A stretch of 64,000 bases of DNA from CAKAHY01 sp963522175 (GCA_963522175.1 CAUQXC010000003.1:186001-250000); one strand, 5' to 3'; shown: positions 1 to 8,586, counted from the first letter of the stretch. Numbers and translations: made by a program. The notes: generated from the letters alone by a model not told the origin.

Positions 1-983
1 GGAAATAAACCGAAAAGTCCTCCCGTGTGTATGAAAAGTATATTTTTATACTTTGAAAGAGATAAATCCAGCTCCGCAAGCAAGCCTTTAAAGGTTTTCC
101 CCGTATAAACGGGATCTACGATTATCCCCTCTTTTCTGGCAAGATGCTTAATAATCTCATAATCCTTTTCAGAGCTTATTCCGTAGCCTTCTCCTCTGTA
201 AGAGTCTATGATATTAAGATCTTCCTTTGTAATTCCGAGACTTTCCGGCGTATGAGTATATTTTTCACTTGAAATATACTTACAGCAGTCCTTTATATTG
301 TCAAAGCTCATCTGCTTGAAATATTCGGCATCTTCACCCACGCTAAAGCCTATTATATCGCAGTTCGCTTCGTATATTTTATTGCCGAGCACAAGTCCGG
401 CAAAGGTTCCGGTCGAACCTACCGTGTCTATAATCGCATCAAAATGTACTCCCAGCTCTTTTTCCTGCTCTTTTATCTCTTTTACGGCTTCAATATATCC
501 GAACATACCGATGGCATTGGAAGCGCCTGTCGGTATTATGTATGCCTTTTGCCCCTTGGCAGCAAGCTCCGTTTTAAGATTTCTCATAATTTCGCCGACA
601 TTTTTATACTGCTCTCTGCTTATGAGATGTATATTTGCCCCAAACACCAGATCCAAAAAGTAATTGCCCATAGGCGGATTTTTTTCATTGTCTACAAGTA
701 CAAGCTCCGTTTTTAAGCCGAGTTTTGCCGCACAAGCTGCGGTGGCTCTGCAATGGTTGGATTGCAAGGCTCCGCATGTTATAAGTGTATCCGCGCCTTC
801 CCTTATGGCTTCGGCTATGGAATATTCAAGTTTTCTTACTTTATTGCCTGAAATCTCCGAACCCGTAAGGTCATCCCTTTTTATATAAATATTTCTTTTA
901 TACTCCGCCGATATTTTTTCAAGCTTTTCTATCCTTGTAGGAATATTTGCCAAACGGATTTTATCCGGTATATTATACATCAT
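1..983 (-). CDS. D-cysteine desulfhydrase / ACC-deaminase family PLP enzyme (3' end cut by window edge)
   Basis: A fold-type II PLP-dependent enzyme of the D-cysteine desulfhydrase/1-aminocyclopropane-1-carboxylate deaminase family. Reading from ATG at 983, the N-terminal part contains IKRDDLTG followed by SGNKVRKLEY, where K48 is the expected PLP Schiff-base lysine, and then LQSNHCRATAA around residues 74-84, the carboxylate-binding S-N-H loop. The frame stays open to position 1 (about 327 codons). Family members are about 330 residues, so only a few C-terminal residues are missing. Two ATGs are adjacent (983 and 980); GAAAGGA lies about 9 bases upstream. By family it would release pyruvate, ammonia and sulfide from D-cysteine, but D-cysteine and ACC specificity cannot be told apart here. 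It is divergent from the hydrolase gene at 1154. Confidence 0.85.
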   Translation of the reverse strand, partial: MMYNIPDKIRLANIPTRIEKLEKISAEYKRNIYIKRDDLTGSEISGNKVRKLEYSIAEAIREGADTLITCGALQSNHCRATAACAAKLGLKTELVLVDNEKNPPMGNYFLDLVFGANIHLISREQYKNVGEIMRNLKTELAAKGQKAYIIPTGASNAIGMFGYIEAVKEIKEQEKELGVHFDAIIDTVGSTGTFAGLVLGNKIYEANCDIIGFSVGEDAEYFKQMSFDNIKDCCKYISSEKYTHTPESLGITKEDLNIIDSYRGEGYGISSEKDYEIIKHLARKEGIIVDPVYTGKTFKGLLAELDLSLSKYKNILFIHTGGLFGLF

Positions 984-1020
984 AAACTTAAATTCCTTTC
1001 TCAATACCCTCATTTCGTAC

Positions 1021-1049
1021 ATTATAACAAAAAAACTCTACCTTGAACA
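1021..1049 (-). promoter_or_regulatory. Putative promoter of the desulfhydrase-like gene
   Basis: On the minus strand a perfect TATAAT (1026-1021) is preceded after 17 bases by TGTTCA (1049-1044), a weak -35. It lies about 40 bases upstream of the start at 983. Confidence 0.5.
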
Positions 1050-1092
1050 GAAGTTATTTATTATGATATTTTAAAGCAGTCAAAGCTTATTA

Positions 1093-1121
1093 TTGCATTT
1101 ACACCCCTTTTGAATTAAAAT
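1093..1121 (+). promoter_or_regulatory. Putative sigma-A promoter of the isochorismatase-like gene
   Basis: TTGCAT (1093-1098), a 17-base spacer and TAAAAT (1116-1121). The start codon follows 32 bases later, leaving a short leader with the ribosome-binding site CGGAGG. Confidence 0.6.
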
Positions 1122-1153
1122 TAATAAAAATATTTGTCCACGGAGGAAAAGCT

Positions 1154-1672
1154 ATGCAGGATAATGTCCTTATTGTTATTGACATGCAAAATGATTTTAT
1201 AGACGGAGCTCTTGGCAGTCCCGAAGCCCTTTCGGTGACGGCAAAGGTTGCCACCGTAATCAAAAATTTTGAAGGTGAGATTATTTTCACTATGGATACA
1301 CATTTTCCCGATTATCTGTCAAGTAATGAAGGAAGGCATTTACCGGTAATACATTGCCAAAAAGGGAGCACCGGTCATGAAATACATGAAAGTATCAAAG
1401 CTCTTATAAAAGAAGATATGAAGATTTTTGAAAAGAACTCTTTTGCATCCCTTGATTTGGCAAATTATCTTAAAGAAAAAAAGAATTTGTCAAGTATCAC
1501 CCTTGTCGGAATTTGTACGGATATTTGTGTTATATCAAACGCTCTTCTTCTGAAAGCCTTTTTCCCCGAAACGGATATTAAGGTTGTGGAAACGGCTTGT
1601 GCCGGTGTTACGACGAAAAGCCATGAAGAGGCGCTTAATACAATGAAAATGTGCCATATAGATGTTATATAA
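1154..1672 (+). CDS. Isochorismatase/nicotinamidase-like cysteine hydrolase
   Basis: A 172-residue protein of the isochorismatase-like hydrolase superfamily. The N-terminal VLIVIDMQNDF supplies the catalytic Asp (D10). K94 in EKNSF fits the catalytic lysine, and C125 in GICTDICV fits the nucleophilic cysteine. The MDTH motif (D48, H50) and nearby histidines H62 and H67 resemble the metal-binding residues of nicotinamidase PncA, so deamidation of nicotinamide to nicotinate is a reasonable guess, but substrate is not fixed by sequence. Length is typical of the family. CGGAGG sits 7 bases before ATG. It is a single gene with its own promoter, convergent with the ArsC/Spx gene. Confidence 0.85.
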   Translation: MQDNVLIVIDMQNDFIDGALGSPEALSVTAKVATVIKNFEGEIIFTMDTHFPDYLSSNEGRHLPVIHCQKGSTGHEIHESIKALIKEDMKIFEKNSFASLDLANYLKEKKNLSSITLVGICTDICVISNALLLKAFFPETDIKVVETACAGVTTKSHEEALNTMKMCHIDVI

Positions 1673-1676
1673 ATGC

Positions 1677-1705
1677 GGAAAGAGGCTATTTTAAAGCCTC
1701 TTTCC
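1677..1705. terminator. Bidirectional hairpin between convergent genes
   Basis: A perfect 11-bp stem (GGAAAGAGGCT / AGCCTCTTTCC) with a 7-base loop. It begins just after the hydrolase stop codon and covers the last codons of the convergent ArsC/Spx gene, so a coding 3' end doubles as terminator stem. Flanking T tracts are weak. Confidence 0.6.
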
Positions 1706-2036
1706 ATTCTTCTTCCTTAAAACCCACAAGGACTTTTTTATCCTGTATTAATATAGGTCTTTTAATCAACATTCCGTCACTTGCAAGAAGCTCAAGCTTT
1801 TCATCCACACTCATATCCTTAAGCTTATCTTTGAGCCCCTGCTCCTTGTACGCATTTCCCGAAGTATTAAAGAACTTTTTTATATCAAGTCCCGATTTTT
1901 CATACCATGACTTAATTTCATCTTTTCCGGGTTTATTTGTTTTGGCATCCAAAACCTCAAAGTCCTTTGTAAAAGTCTCCAGAAATTTTCTTGCCTTTAT
2001 GCAGGTACTGCATTTTGAATAATTAAAAAATATCAT
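1686..2036 (-). CDS. ArsC/Spx family thioredoxin-fold protein
   Basis: A 116-residue member of the ArsC/Spx/MgsR family. The N-terminus has YSKCSTC with a CxxC pair (C9, C12). The C-terminal half has LLASDGMLIKRPILI, which contains the conserved RP seen in both arsenate reductases and Spx-type proteins. An Spx regulator would normally also carry RNA-polymerase alpha-subunit contacts, which I cannot judge here. A reductase-like protein of the YusI/YffB type is equally plausible. No arsenic genes lie nearby. The last codons overlap the bidirectional terminator. Confidence 0.8.
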   Translation of the reverse strand: MIFFNYSKCSTCIKARKFLETFTKDFEVLDAKTNKPGKDEIKSWYEKSGLDIKKFFNTSGNAYKEQGLKDKLKDMSVDEKLELLASDGMLIKRPILIQDKKVLVGFKEEEWKEALK

Positions 2037-2148
2037 AACTCTTCCTCTCTTATTTTTTACAGAAAGCTTCGGCTATATATTTTATAAGTAAAAAAATATT
2101 TTTGCAAGCATTCCTTAAATTTTTATCTTTCAAATTTTAAGTTTTTAT

Positions 2149-2196
2149 ACACAATATCTAGTATTTTACCTATTGCTTAAACACTTTTTTTAGTGT
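2149..2196 (+). promoter_or_regulatory. Tandem NrdR-like operator upstream of nrdAB
   Basis: Two 16-bp boxes resemble the NrdR consensus acaCwAtATaTwgtgt. Box 1 at 2149-2164 is ACACAATATCTAGTAT (14 of 16 positions by eye) and box 2 at 2181-2196 is ACACTTTTTTTAGTGT (13 of 16). Their starts are 32 bp apart, about three helical turns, which is the usual spacing of paired NrdR boxes. Box 2 fills the spacer of the nrdA promoter, so binding should block RNA polymerase. Confidence 0.7.
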
Positions 2197-2201
2197 ATTA
2201 T
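2173..2201 (+). promoter_or_regulatory. nrdA sigma-A promoter
   Basis: TTGCTT (2173-2178), 17-base spacer, TATTAT (2196-2201). The predicted transcription start near 2208 is too close to the ATG at 2213 for that codon to be used, which supports the start at 2237. Confidence 0.7.
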
Positions 2202-2236
2202 ATTGGTCTATTATGCAATTTGGAGATTTAAAAAAA

Positions 2237-4522
2237 ATGGAAATAATGATAAGAAAAAGAGACGGTCGTTTCGAGCCTCTCAGTGTTGAAAAAACAAAAA
2301 GAATGATTGCTTTTGCCTGTAAGGATCTGGAAGGCTGTGATCCTGTCGAGCTTGAGCTGGATTGTAAGATACAGTTTAAAAACAATATGACAACCAAGGA
2401 GATACAGCAAACTCTTGTAAGAACCGCTATTGAAAAAGTTATAAGCGGTAACGGGAAAACTTTCGACCCGACTACTTTAAACATTAACTGGCAGTACGTG
2501 GCGGCAAGACTTTTTCTTTTTGATATCTATAAAGAGGCTGCAATAAACCGTAAATATCACAGCTTCGGTTACGGAAGCTTCGCCACTCTCATAGACATGC
2601 TCAGCGAAAAGAAGGCATACGGTGACTATTTAAAGCAAAATTACAGCATAGACGATATAAAAGAACTTGAGGCATATATCAATCCGGACAGAGACTACCT
2701 CTTTAACTATGAGGGAATAAAGCTTTTAACGGACAGATACCTTGTAAGAGGCTTTAATAAAGAAATTTTTGAACTTCCTCAGGAAAGATTTATGGTTATA
2801 GCAATGCATCTTGCTATTCCCGAGAATGATAAAAGAGTTTATTATGCCAAGAAATTCTATGATATACTCAGTTCTTTAAAGGTTACGGTTGCCACCCCTA
2901 CTCTCGCAAATGCCGGAACAAGCTTCTACCAGCTCAGCTCCTGCTTCATTTCGAGTGCAGGTGACAATCTTTGGTCTATTTATGATGTGAATTCAAAGTT
3001 TTCAAGAGTTTCAAAACACGGAGGTGCTTTAGGAATTTATGCTGGAAAGATCCGAAGCCTTAACTCGGACATAAGAGGTTATAAAAATGCCAGCGGCGGA
3101 GTCGTTCCTTGGGTAAGACTTTACAATGATACGGCAGTTGCCGTGGATCAGCTCGGAAAAAGAAAAGGCGGAGCCACAATCACCCTCGATATCTGGCACA
3201 AAGATCTCTATGAATTCATAGACTTAAGAACCAATAACGGAGATGACAGACGTAAGGCACACGATATTTTCCCGTCAATAAGTATACCCGATATTTTTAT
3301 GCAAAGACTTCTTTCACGAGGAAATTGGTCACTCTTCGACCCTCACATGGTACAAAAGCTTATGGGATATAATCTTGAGGATTACTATGACAGCGAAGAT
3401 TCAAATGAATTTTCAAAACGTTACATCGAATGTGAAGAAAATCCTAAGCTTGAGCCTATAACGGTTCCCGCTCTCGATGTTATGAAGCGCATTATGAAAA
3501 GCGCCGTTGAAACCGGAACTCCTTTTATCTTTTTCAGAGATACTGTAAACAGATTAAACCCTAATCCTCATTCCGGTATGATCTATGCTTCCAATCTTTG
3601 TCATGAAATAGCACAAAATATGTCGGAAACCAAGCTTGTGGGTGAAGAAATCGTAAATGACGAAAACGGATCCTTTGTTCTCACAAAAACCGATGCCGGA
3701 GATATGGTTACCTGCAATTTGAACTCCGTAAACCTCGGCAGAATAACACGTGAAGAATTGGCGGATATAATTCCTTTACAAATAAGAATGCTTGACAATG
3801 TGGTAACACTCAATCAGTTCCCTGTTCCCGAAGCAAGAATAACAGCCGATAAATACAGAGCCATAGGTCTCGGTACAAGCGGCTATCACCATTATCTTGT
3901 CAACAACCATATACAATGGGAAAGCACGGAACATCTTACGCAAGCCGATATTCTCTTTGAAGATATAGCTTATTACGCCATAAAGGCATCTATGGAGCTT
4001 GCGAAGGAAAAGGGCAAATATAAGGTATTTGAAGGCAGCGACTGGCAAAACGGAGAATATTTCAGAAAGAGAAACTATACTTCCGCACGCTTTAAGGCTT
4101 TAGCGGACGATGTTCATAAATACGGTATGAGAAACGCATATCTTATGGCTGTAGCTCCTACCGGCAGTACAAGCAATATCGCAAATACAACAGCGGGAAT
4201 AGACCCTATATTTAAAAAGTTCTTTATAGAAGAAAAACAAGGTAACTTTACACCTAAAACGGCACCGGATCTTTGTAATGAGAATTTCTGGTACTACAAG
4301 GAGGCTCATACCATAAATCAGCAGTGGTCCATAAAAGCCTGCGGTATACGCCAAAGACATATAGACCAGGCTCAATCCTTCAATTTATACATAACTCCGG
4401 AAATGAGTGCAAAGGAAATTCTGGATCTGTACATTGCCGCTTGGGAAAACGGTTTAAAAACAATATACTATGTTCGTAACAAGTCTCTTGAAATGGACGA
4501 ATGTACGAGCTGTTCAAGTTAG
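2237..4522 (+). CDS. nrdA: Ribonucleoside-diphosphate reductase, class I alpha subunit
   Basis: The catalytic subunit of class I ribonucleotide reductase, which makes dNDPs from NDPs. About 761 residues from ATG 2237, chosen because GGAG at 2222-2225 lies 11 bases before it; the upstream in-frame ATG at 2213 abuts the predicted transcription start. An N-terminal ATP-cone (IRKRDGRFEPLSVEKTKRMI, roughly residues 4-23) starts the protein. Catalytic residues are in place: redox cysteine in LSSCFIS (about C236), the N/thiyl-C/E set in SNLCHEIAQ (N453, C455, E457), the partner cysteine in VTCNLNSVNLG (about C493), and a C-terminal shuttle pair ECTSCSS. It precedes nrdB by 8 bases. Regulation is probably by NrdR. 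Confidence 0.96.
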   Translation: MEIMIRKRDGRFEPLSVEKTKRMIAFACKDLEGCDPVELELDCKIQFKNNMTTKEIQQTLVRTAIEKVISGNGKTFDPTTLNINWQYVAARLFLFDIYKEAAINRKYHSFGYGSFATLIDMLSEKKAYGDYLKQNYSIDDIKELEAYINPDRDYLFNYEGIKLLTDRYLVRGFNKEIFELPQERFMVIAMHLAIPENDKRVYYAKKFYDILSSLKVTVATPTLANAGTSFYQLSSCFISSAGDNLWSIYDVNSKFSRVSKHGGALGIYAGKIRSLNSDIRGYKNASGGVVPWVRLYNDTAVAVDQLGKRKGGATITLDIWHKDLYEFIDLRTNNGDDRRKAHDIFPSISIPDIFMQRLLSRGNWSLFDPHMVQKLMGYNLEDYYDSEDSNEFSKRYIECEENPKLEPITVPALDVMKRIMKSAVETGTPFIFFRDTVNRLNPNPHSGMIYASNLCHEIAQNMSETKLVGEEIVNDENGSFVLTKTDAGDMVTCNLNSVNLGRITREELADIIPLQIRMLDNVVTLNQFPVPEARITADKYRAIGLGTSGYHHYLVNNHIQWESTEHLTQADILFEDIAYYAIKASMELAKEKGKYKVFEGSDWQNGEYFRKRNYTSARFKALADDVHKYGMRNAYLMAVAPTGSTSNIANTTAGIDPIFKKFFIEEKQGNFTPKTAPDLCNENFWYYKEAHTINQQWSIKACGIRQRHIDQAQSFNLYITPEMSAKEILDLYIAAWENGLKTIYYVRNKSLEMDECTSCSS

Positions 4523-4530
4523 GAGGGCTT

Positions 4531-5559
4531 ATGCAAAAAAAGAAAATTTTTAATGAGTTCGGAGAAAGAGGAACTCAGTCGATGATAGGCGGAAACACCA
4601 CTAATTTAAGAGAATGGAACAGAATCAAATATGATTGGGCAAATCTTCTTTACAGAACTATGCTCAACAACTTTTGGATACCTGAGGAAATATCCCTTAA
4701 CGAAGATATCAAACAGTTCCCCTACCTTACAAGCGGAGAAAGAAATGCCTTTGATAAGATCATATCTTTCCTGAACTTCCTTGATTCCGTACAGTGCGAA
4801 AATCTTCCCGGCGTATCAAGATATATTACTGCGGCTGAGGTATCCTCGCTCTTAAATATACAGGCTTTTCAGGAGGAAATACACGCACAAAGCTATTCAT
4901 ACATACTCGATACCGTTACCAATCCGATAACGAGAGATAAGATTTATGATGAGTGGCGTGAGGATAAAAACCTCCTTGAAAGAAACAGATTTATTGCCGA
5001 CATTTATCAGAAATTCAGCGATGAACCGAACGAAGACAACTTCCTGTCAACAGCTATGGCAAACTACATACTTGAAGGCATATATTTTTATTCGGGCTTC
5101 GCATTTTTCTATACTCTTGCCAGACAGGGAAAAATGACGGCAACCAGTACAATTTTTAAATATATAAACAGGGATGAGGTAACCCACCTCATAATTTTTC
5201 AAAATATAATAAAAGAGCTTAAAAGCGAAAGACCGGATCTTTTTACTCCTGAAGTTGAAGACAGATTGAGAAATATGATGCGCCAAGGTGTGGAAAATGA
5301 GATTGCATGGGGACAATATGTGACGAACGATGAGATAATGGGGATAAACAATCGACTTATAGAACAATATATAAAATATCTGTCGAATTTAAGACTTCAG
5401 GCTATAGGCTTTACCCCTCTTTATCCTGAAATCCAAGTAAATCCTATGCCTTGGATCGAAGGCTTCTCGAATCTTAACAATACAAAGACCGACTTCTTCG
5501 AGGCAAAAGTTACAAATTATACAAAGGCCGCCGCTTTCAATTTTGATGATCTGGAGTAA
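4531..5559 (+). CDS. nrdB: Ribonucleoside-diphosphate reductase, class I beta (radical) subunit
   Basis: A 342-residue beta subunit that houses the dimetal-tyrosyl radical cofactor. ATG 4531 is preceded by AGGAGG at 4521-4526; a longer frame from 4501 overlaps nrdA and has no such site. The ligand set can be followed: D85 in NFLDSVQ, E115 and H118 with the radical tyrosine Y122 in QEEIHAQSYSY, a further Glu in YILEGIYFYSGF, and the pair in NRDEVTHLI (E, H). Because the tyrosine is conserved, this is not a Tyr-less subtype. In an anaerobe an oxygen-dependent reductase suggests dNTP synthesis on oxygen exposure; that is inference. No nrdI-type flavodoxin gene is adjacent. Confidence 0.95.
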   Translation: MQKKKIFNEFGERGTQSMIGGNTTNLREWNRIKYDWANLLYRTMLNNFWIPEEISLNEDIKQFPYLTSGERNAFDKIISFLNFLDSVQCENLPGVSRYITAAEVSSLLNIQAFQEEIHAQSYSYILDTVTNPITRDKIYDEWREDKNLLERNRFIADIYQKFSDEPNEDNFLSTAMANYILEGIYFYSGFAFFYTLARQGKMTATSTIFKYINRDEVTHLIIFQNIIKELKSERPDLFTPEVEDRLRNMMRQGVENEIAWGQYVTNDEIMGINNRLIEQYIKYLSNLRLQAIGFTPLYPEIQVNPMPWIEGFSNLNNTKTDFFEAKVTNYTKAAAFNFDDLE

Positions 5560-5560
5560 G

Positions 5561-7333
5561 ATGAATACCGATTTTATAAAAACAGGTAAAGCGGCTTTAA
5601 AGAATATCTATCAGAATAAATTTGCCTACTACTCAAAAGCTGTTTTTTTACAGCTTTTTTTGAGTACGGCGGGAATCTTTATTATACGTTTTCTGTTCAG
5701 GCTTACACTTATAAGCTCGGGACAGGATAATCTGAGTATGGATAATTTTTTCGAAATACTTGCCAACCCCTTGAGCCTCATTTTACTTGTTTTATTAGTA
5801 CTTTCCGTTTGCCTGCTTATATTTTTTGAATTTTCCGTACTGACCCTCATGGTCTACTACTCGTATAAGAACGGAAATTTTTCGTGGATAAGAAACTTTA
5901 GAAACGCTCTCTTAAATTTCAGCGACCTTAATTTAAAGGAGTTCGTTTTCTTTATACTGTATTTTATATTGATGATACCTTTATCCAACTTGGGACTCAG
6001 TTCCATTTTTACTGAAAGACTTTTTATACCTAAATTTATAACGGGAGAACTCGTAAAAACAAATTCCGGAAAAGCTTTATATTTTACTTTTCTTTTACTT
6101 TGCGCTTATATAAACCTGCGCCTTATTTTTTCAATACCTCTGACCGTTATCAACAAGCTTTGTCTTTCCGAAAATATGAAAAAAAGTATGGAACTCACAA
6201 AAAAAGGAAAGTGTAAGTTTCTTTTGCCTATAATTATTTTTGAGCTGTTGCTTACACTTATAAGCGCCCTTTCGCTTAGCGCCGCCTCATTTATATTCAC
6301 GACACTTGATAAATCGGGAGGACAGCCTGTATATAATATCATTTTCTATATATTGGCACGTATAATACTTTTCTTCTTTTTCGTATTTACAAAGCTTGCA
6401 ATTATATCGGTTGTGGTTAAAATTATAATTGACAACGAGGGTTCCTCCCTCGATACCATATGCTACGAAAAAAAGGAAATCAATAAATATAAGTTCCTTT
6501 CGGGACTTGTCAGCCTTGTTCTTGTGCTCTCCCTCGCTTATAAGGGTTATAATCTCTTTCTTGCTCCCCTTAATAAGAATGTTCTTGTCATAGGACACAG
6601 GGGCTATACACAATTCGGTGTCGAAAATTCTCTTGAAGCCTTAGCCGGAGCGGCAAAAGTCGGGGCGGATTATGTAGAAGCGGATATACTTTTGACTAAA
6701 GATAATAAATTTGTGGTTATACACGACTTTAAACTTAAACGTCTTGCAAAGCTCAATAAAAAGGTTCGTGATATGAACTTTGATGAACTTGTAGGACTTA
6801 AAATAGGTCAGGGAGAATTTACAAGTTATCTGCCTTCCTTAGAGGAATTTGTGAACAAGGCAAAGGAGCTTAACATAAAGCTTTTACTTGAGCTTAAGCC
6901 CTACGGAAATGAGCCCGACAACTATACCGAACTCTTTATCAATGAACTGAAACGACTGAGTGTGGAAAAAGAATATAAGGTCATGTCTCTTAACAGAGAA
7001 ATTATGGAAAAAATAGAAACCGAAGCTCCCGAAATAGAGACCGGCTATGTAATACCTCTACAATTAGGGCTTTTTGAAGAAACCGATATAGATTTTTTCG
7101 TTATAGAAGATTTTTCTTTCAATGAGGTGCTGAGCGAACAGGCACAAAATGAAGGCAAGGATATTTTTGTCTGGACAATCAATTCTCCCGACTTAATGGC
7201 AAAGTATCTTCATGAGCCTGTAAACGGCATTATAAGTGACTTCCCCGATTTGATAAAACAGGAAATACAGCGGGAAGAAACGGATAACTCTTATTTTGAT
7301 AAACTGTATCGCTTGGTAAATATCGGGTTTTAA
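5561..7333 (+). CDS. Membrane-anchored glycerophosphodiester phosphodiesterase
   Basis: About 590 residues from ATG 5561, preceded by GGAG at 5553-5556 inside the last codons of nrdB, so it is translationally coupled to nrdB. The first ~330 residues form a multi-span membrane domain of the glycerophosphoryl-diester-phosphodiesterase membrane type. The C-terminal ~250 residues are a GDPD TIM barrel: VIGHRGYTQFGVENS starts the domain and carries the catalytic HRG and EN, DYVEADILLTKD supplies metal-binding E and D, and VVIHDFKLKRL the second catalytic His. It would hydrolyse glycerophosphodiesters from lipids or teichoic acids at the membrane. Its place behind nrdAB has no obvious functional link. 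Confidence 0.9.
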   Translation: MNTDFIKTGKAALKNIYQNKFAYYSKAVFLQLFLSTAGIFIIRFLFRLTLISSGQDNLSMDNFFEILANPLSLILLVLLVLSVCLLIFFEFSVLTLMVYYSYKNGNFSWIRNFRNALLNFSDLNLKEFVFFILYFILMIPLSNLGLSSIFTERLFIPKFITGELVKTNSGKALYFTFLLLCAYINLRLIFSIPLTVINKLCLSENMKKSMELTKKGKCKFLLPIIIFELLLTLISALSLSAASFIFTTLDKSGGQPVYNIIFYILARIILFFFFVFTKLAIISVVVKIIIDNEGSSLDTICYEKKEINKYKFLSGLVSLVLVLSLAYKGYNLFLAPLNKNVLVIGHRGYTQFGVENSLEALAGAAKVGADYVEADILLTKDNKFVVIHDFKLKRLAKLNKKVRDMNFDELVGLKIGQGEFTSYLPSLEEFVNKAKELNIKLLLELKPYGNEPDNYTELFINELKRLSVEKEYKVMSLNREIMEKIETEAPEIETGYVIPLQLGLFEETDIDFFVIEDFSFNEVLSEQAQNEGKDIFVWTINSPDLMAKYLHEPVNGIISDFPDLIKQEIQREETDNSYFDKLYRLVNIGF

Positions 7334-7354
7334 ATAAATAAACAGCATAAAGAA

Positions 7355-7405
7355 TATACCGCCCCTAAAGTAAGTGCTTTACTTTAAAGGCGGTATACTC
7401 TTTTT
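7355..7405. terminator. Bidirectional terminator between phosphodiesterase and prolyl-tRNA editing genes
   Basis: Outer stem TATACCGCC (7355-7363) / GGCGGTATA (7389-7397) encloses a second stem AAAGTAA/TTTACTTT. A T run follows on the plus strand (7401-7405), and the minus strand is also T-rich past the stem. Confidence 0.8.
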
Positions 7406-7940
7406 AATTTACTTCCACGTATGTAGGATAATATCCCAACTTAGGCAATATTTTCTTTATAAAATCCTCTGTCTTTATTCTTAATGTACTTGTATTTATA
7501 CACGGATGGCATCTGACAAAGTCCTGCTTCACTATATCCTTATCAACCAAAAGCGTTACGTCCTTATCTTTATCGTTCATAAGCCCCAAAACGCTTACGG
7601 AACCCGGTGTTATATCGAGATACTTTAACATATCTTCTGCCGTTGCAAATGAAAGTCTTGCCGTTCCTATCTGTTTTGAGATATCCGCAGTTCTGAAATT
7701 TTTCTCACCCGACATCATCAAAAGATAAAAATTTGTTTTTTGTCTGTTGCATAAAAACAGATTCTTACAGATTCCCACACCTATAACCTTTTCTATAGCT
7801 ATACATGCTTCCATATCATCCGCCGCCTCATGGTCAACTCTGTCGTACTCCACTCCTATTTTGTCCAAAAAATCATAGCAGCGCACTTCCTTTTCAAGCC
7901 TTTCCGCCGTATTTTCAGGTCTACCTTTAAATATTTCCAT
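7404..7940 (-). CDS. YbaK/ProX-type aminoacyl-tRNA deacylase
   Basis: A 178-residue protein of the YbaK/prolyl-tRNA editing superfamily, closest in layout to free-standing PrdX/ProX proteins that hydrolyse Ala-tRNA(Pro). Supporting motifs are VDHEAADDMEACIAIEKVIG, followed by CKNLFLCNRQKTNFYLLMM with the family's conserved central lysine, then GTARLSFATAEDML and a late GSVSVLGLMND segment. AAGGAGG lies 7 bases before ATG. It is the last gene of a minus-strand string (HAD, glpK, trpF, this gene) that ends at the bidirectional terminator. Specificity (alanine or cysteine on tRNA) is not decided by what I can see. Confidence 0.85.
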   Translation of the reverse strand: MEIFKGRPENTAERLEKEVRCYDFLDKIGVEYDRVDHEAADDMEACIAIEKVIGVGICKNLFLCNRQKTNFYLLMMSGEKNFRTADISKQIGTARLSFATAEDMLKYLDITPGSVSVLGLMNDKDKDVTLLVDKDIVKQDFVRCHPCINTSTLRIKTEDFIKKILPKLGYYPTYVEVN

Positions 7941-7971
7941 CTTACTCCTCCTTATTATCTAAAAAAGTCAA

Positions 7972-8586
7972 TTAATTTATACTTCTGACCGTTTCTATAA
8001 ATTCCTTCATCTTTTCGAAGTCCTTCTTTTCATCCGTTTCGACTCCCGAAGATATATCAACTATATAAGGCTTTATTTCCCTTACTATGGCGGAAACATT
8101 TGAAGAATTTAAGCCTCCTGCTAAAATGTATCTTCTTTTGACACTTTTAAGTCTTTCCAAAATTTTCGGAAGCTGTTCATTTTTTTCTCCCAAGCCCACA
8201 TAAAACAGTAAAATATCGGCACTGTTTTCAAGAGCCGGAGCCAAATCCGCTTCTTCCTTAATAGTGAAAGCTTTTATAATCTCTATTCCCAGCTTTTCTT
8301 TAAGGGTTCTAATATATTCTTCATTTTCATCTCCCTGAAGCTGAGCAATGTCTATTATGCCTTCTCTGTAAGCCGTTTTTATAAGCTCTATATGCTGATT
8401 GACAAATACACCTATTACCTTGATACGTTTATCAAGCTTTTCTCTCAATCTTTTCGCCTCAAATAAATCTATGCTCCTGTAGCTTTTCGGATAGTATATT
8501 ACAAAACCTATATATTCCGGAAGAAGTTCATTTGCATACTCAATATCTTCATCTCTGTATAAACCGCAAATTTTAAGTTCAGTCAT
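7972..8586 (-). CDS. trpF: Phosphoribosylanthranilate isomerase-like protein, atypical active site
   Basis: A 204-residue TIM barrel of the TrpF family. KICGLYRDEDI at residues 5-15 includes the catalytic cysteine C7; GFVIYYPKSYR, VIGVFVN, AQLQGDE and the late phosphate-binding YILAGGLNSSNV and VDISSGVE are all present. The stretch that normally reads LLD...GG(S/T)G..FDW here reads ILLFYVGLGEKNEQL, so the general-acid aspartate is replaced by F128 and the glycine-rich loop is absent. No other tryptophan gene is nearby. It may have low or altered activity, or a different substrate. AAAGGAG precedes ATG. It sits 45 bases after glpK. Confidence 0.85.
   Translation of the reverse strand: MTELKICGLYRDEDIEYANELLPEYIGFVIYYPKSYRSIDLFEAKRLREKLDKRIKVIGVFVNQHIELIKTAYREGIIDIAQLQGDENEEYIRTLKEKLGIEIIKAFTIKEEADLAPALENSADILLFYVGLGEKNEQLPKILERLKSVKRRYILAGGLNSSNVSAIVREIKPYIVDISSGVETDEKKDFEKMKEFIETVRSIN

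Noticed and set aside
2213..2236. Upstream ATG of nrdA at 2213
   Set aside because: It would lie about five bases from the predicted transcription start and the GGAG at 2222-2225 lies inside it, serving the ATG at 2237.
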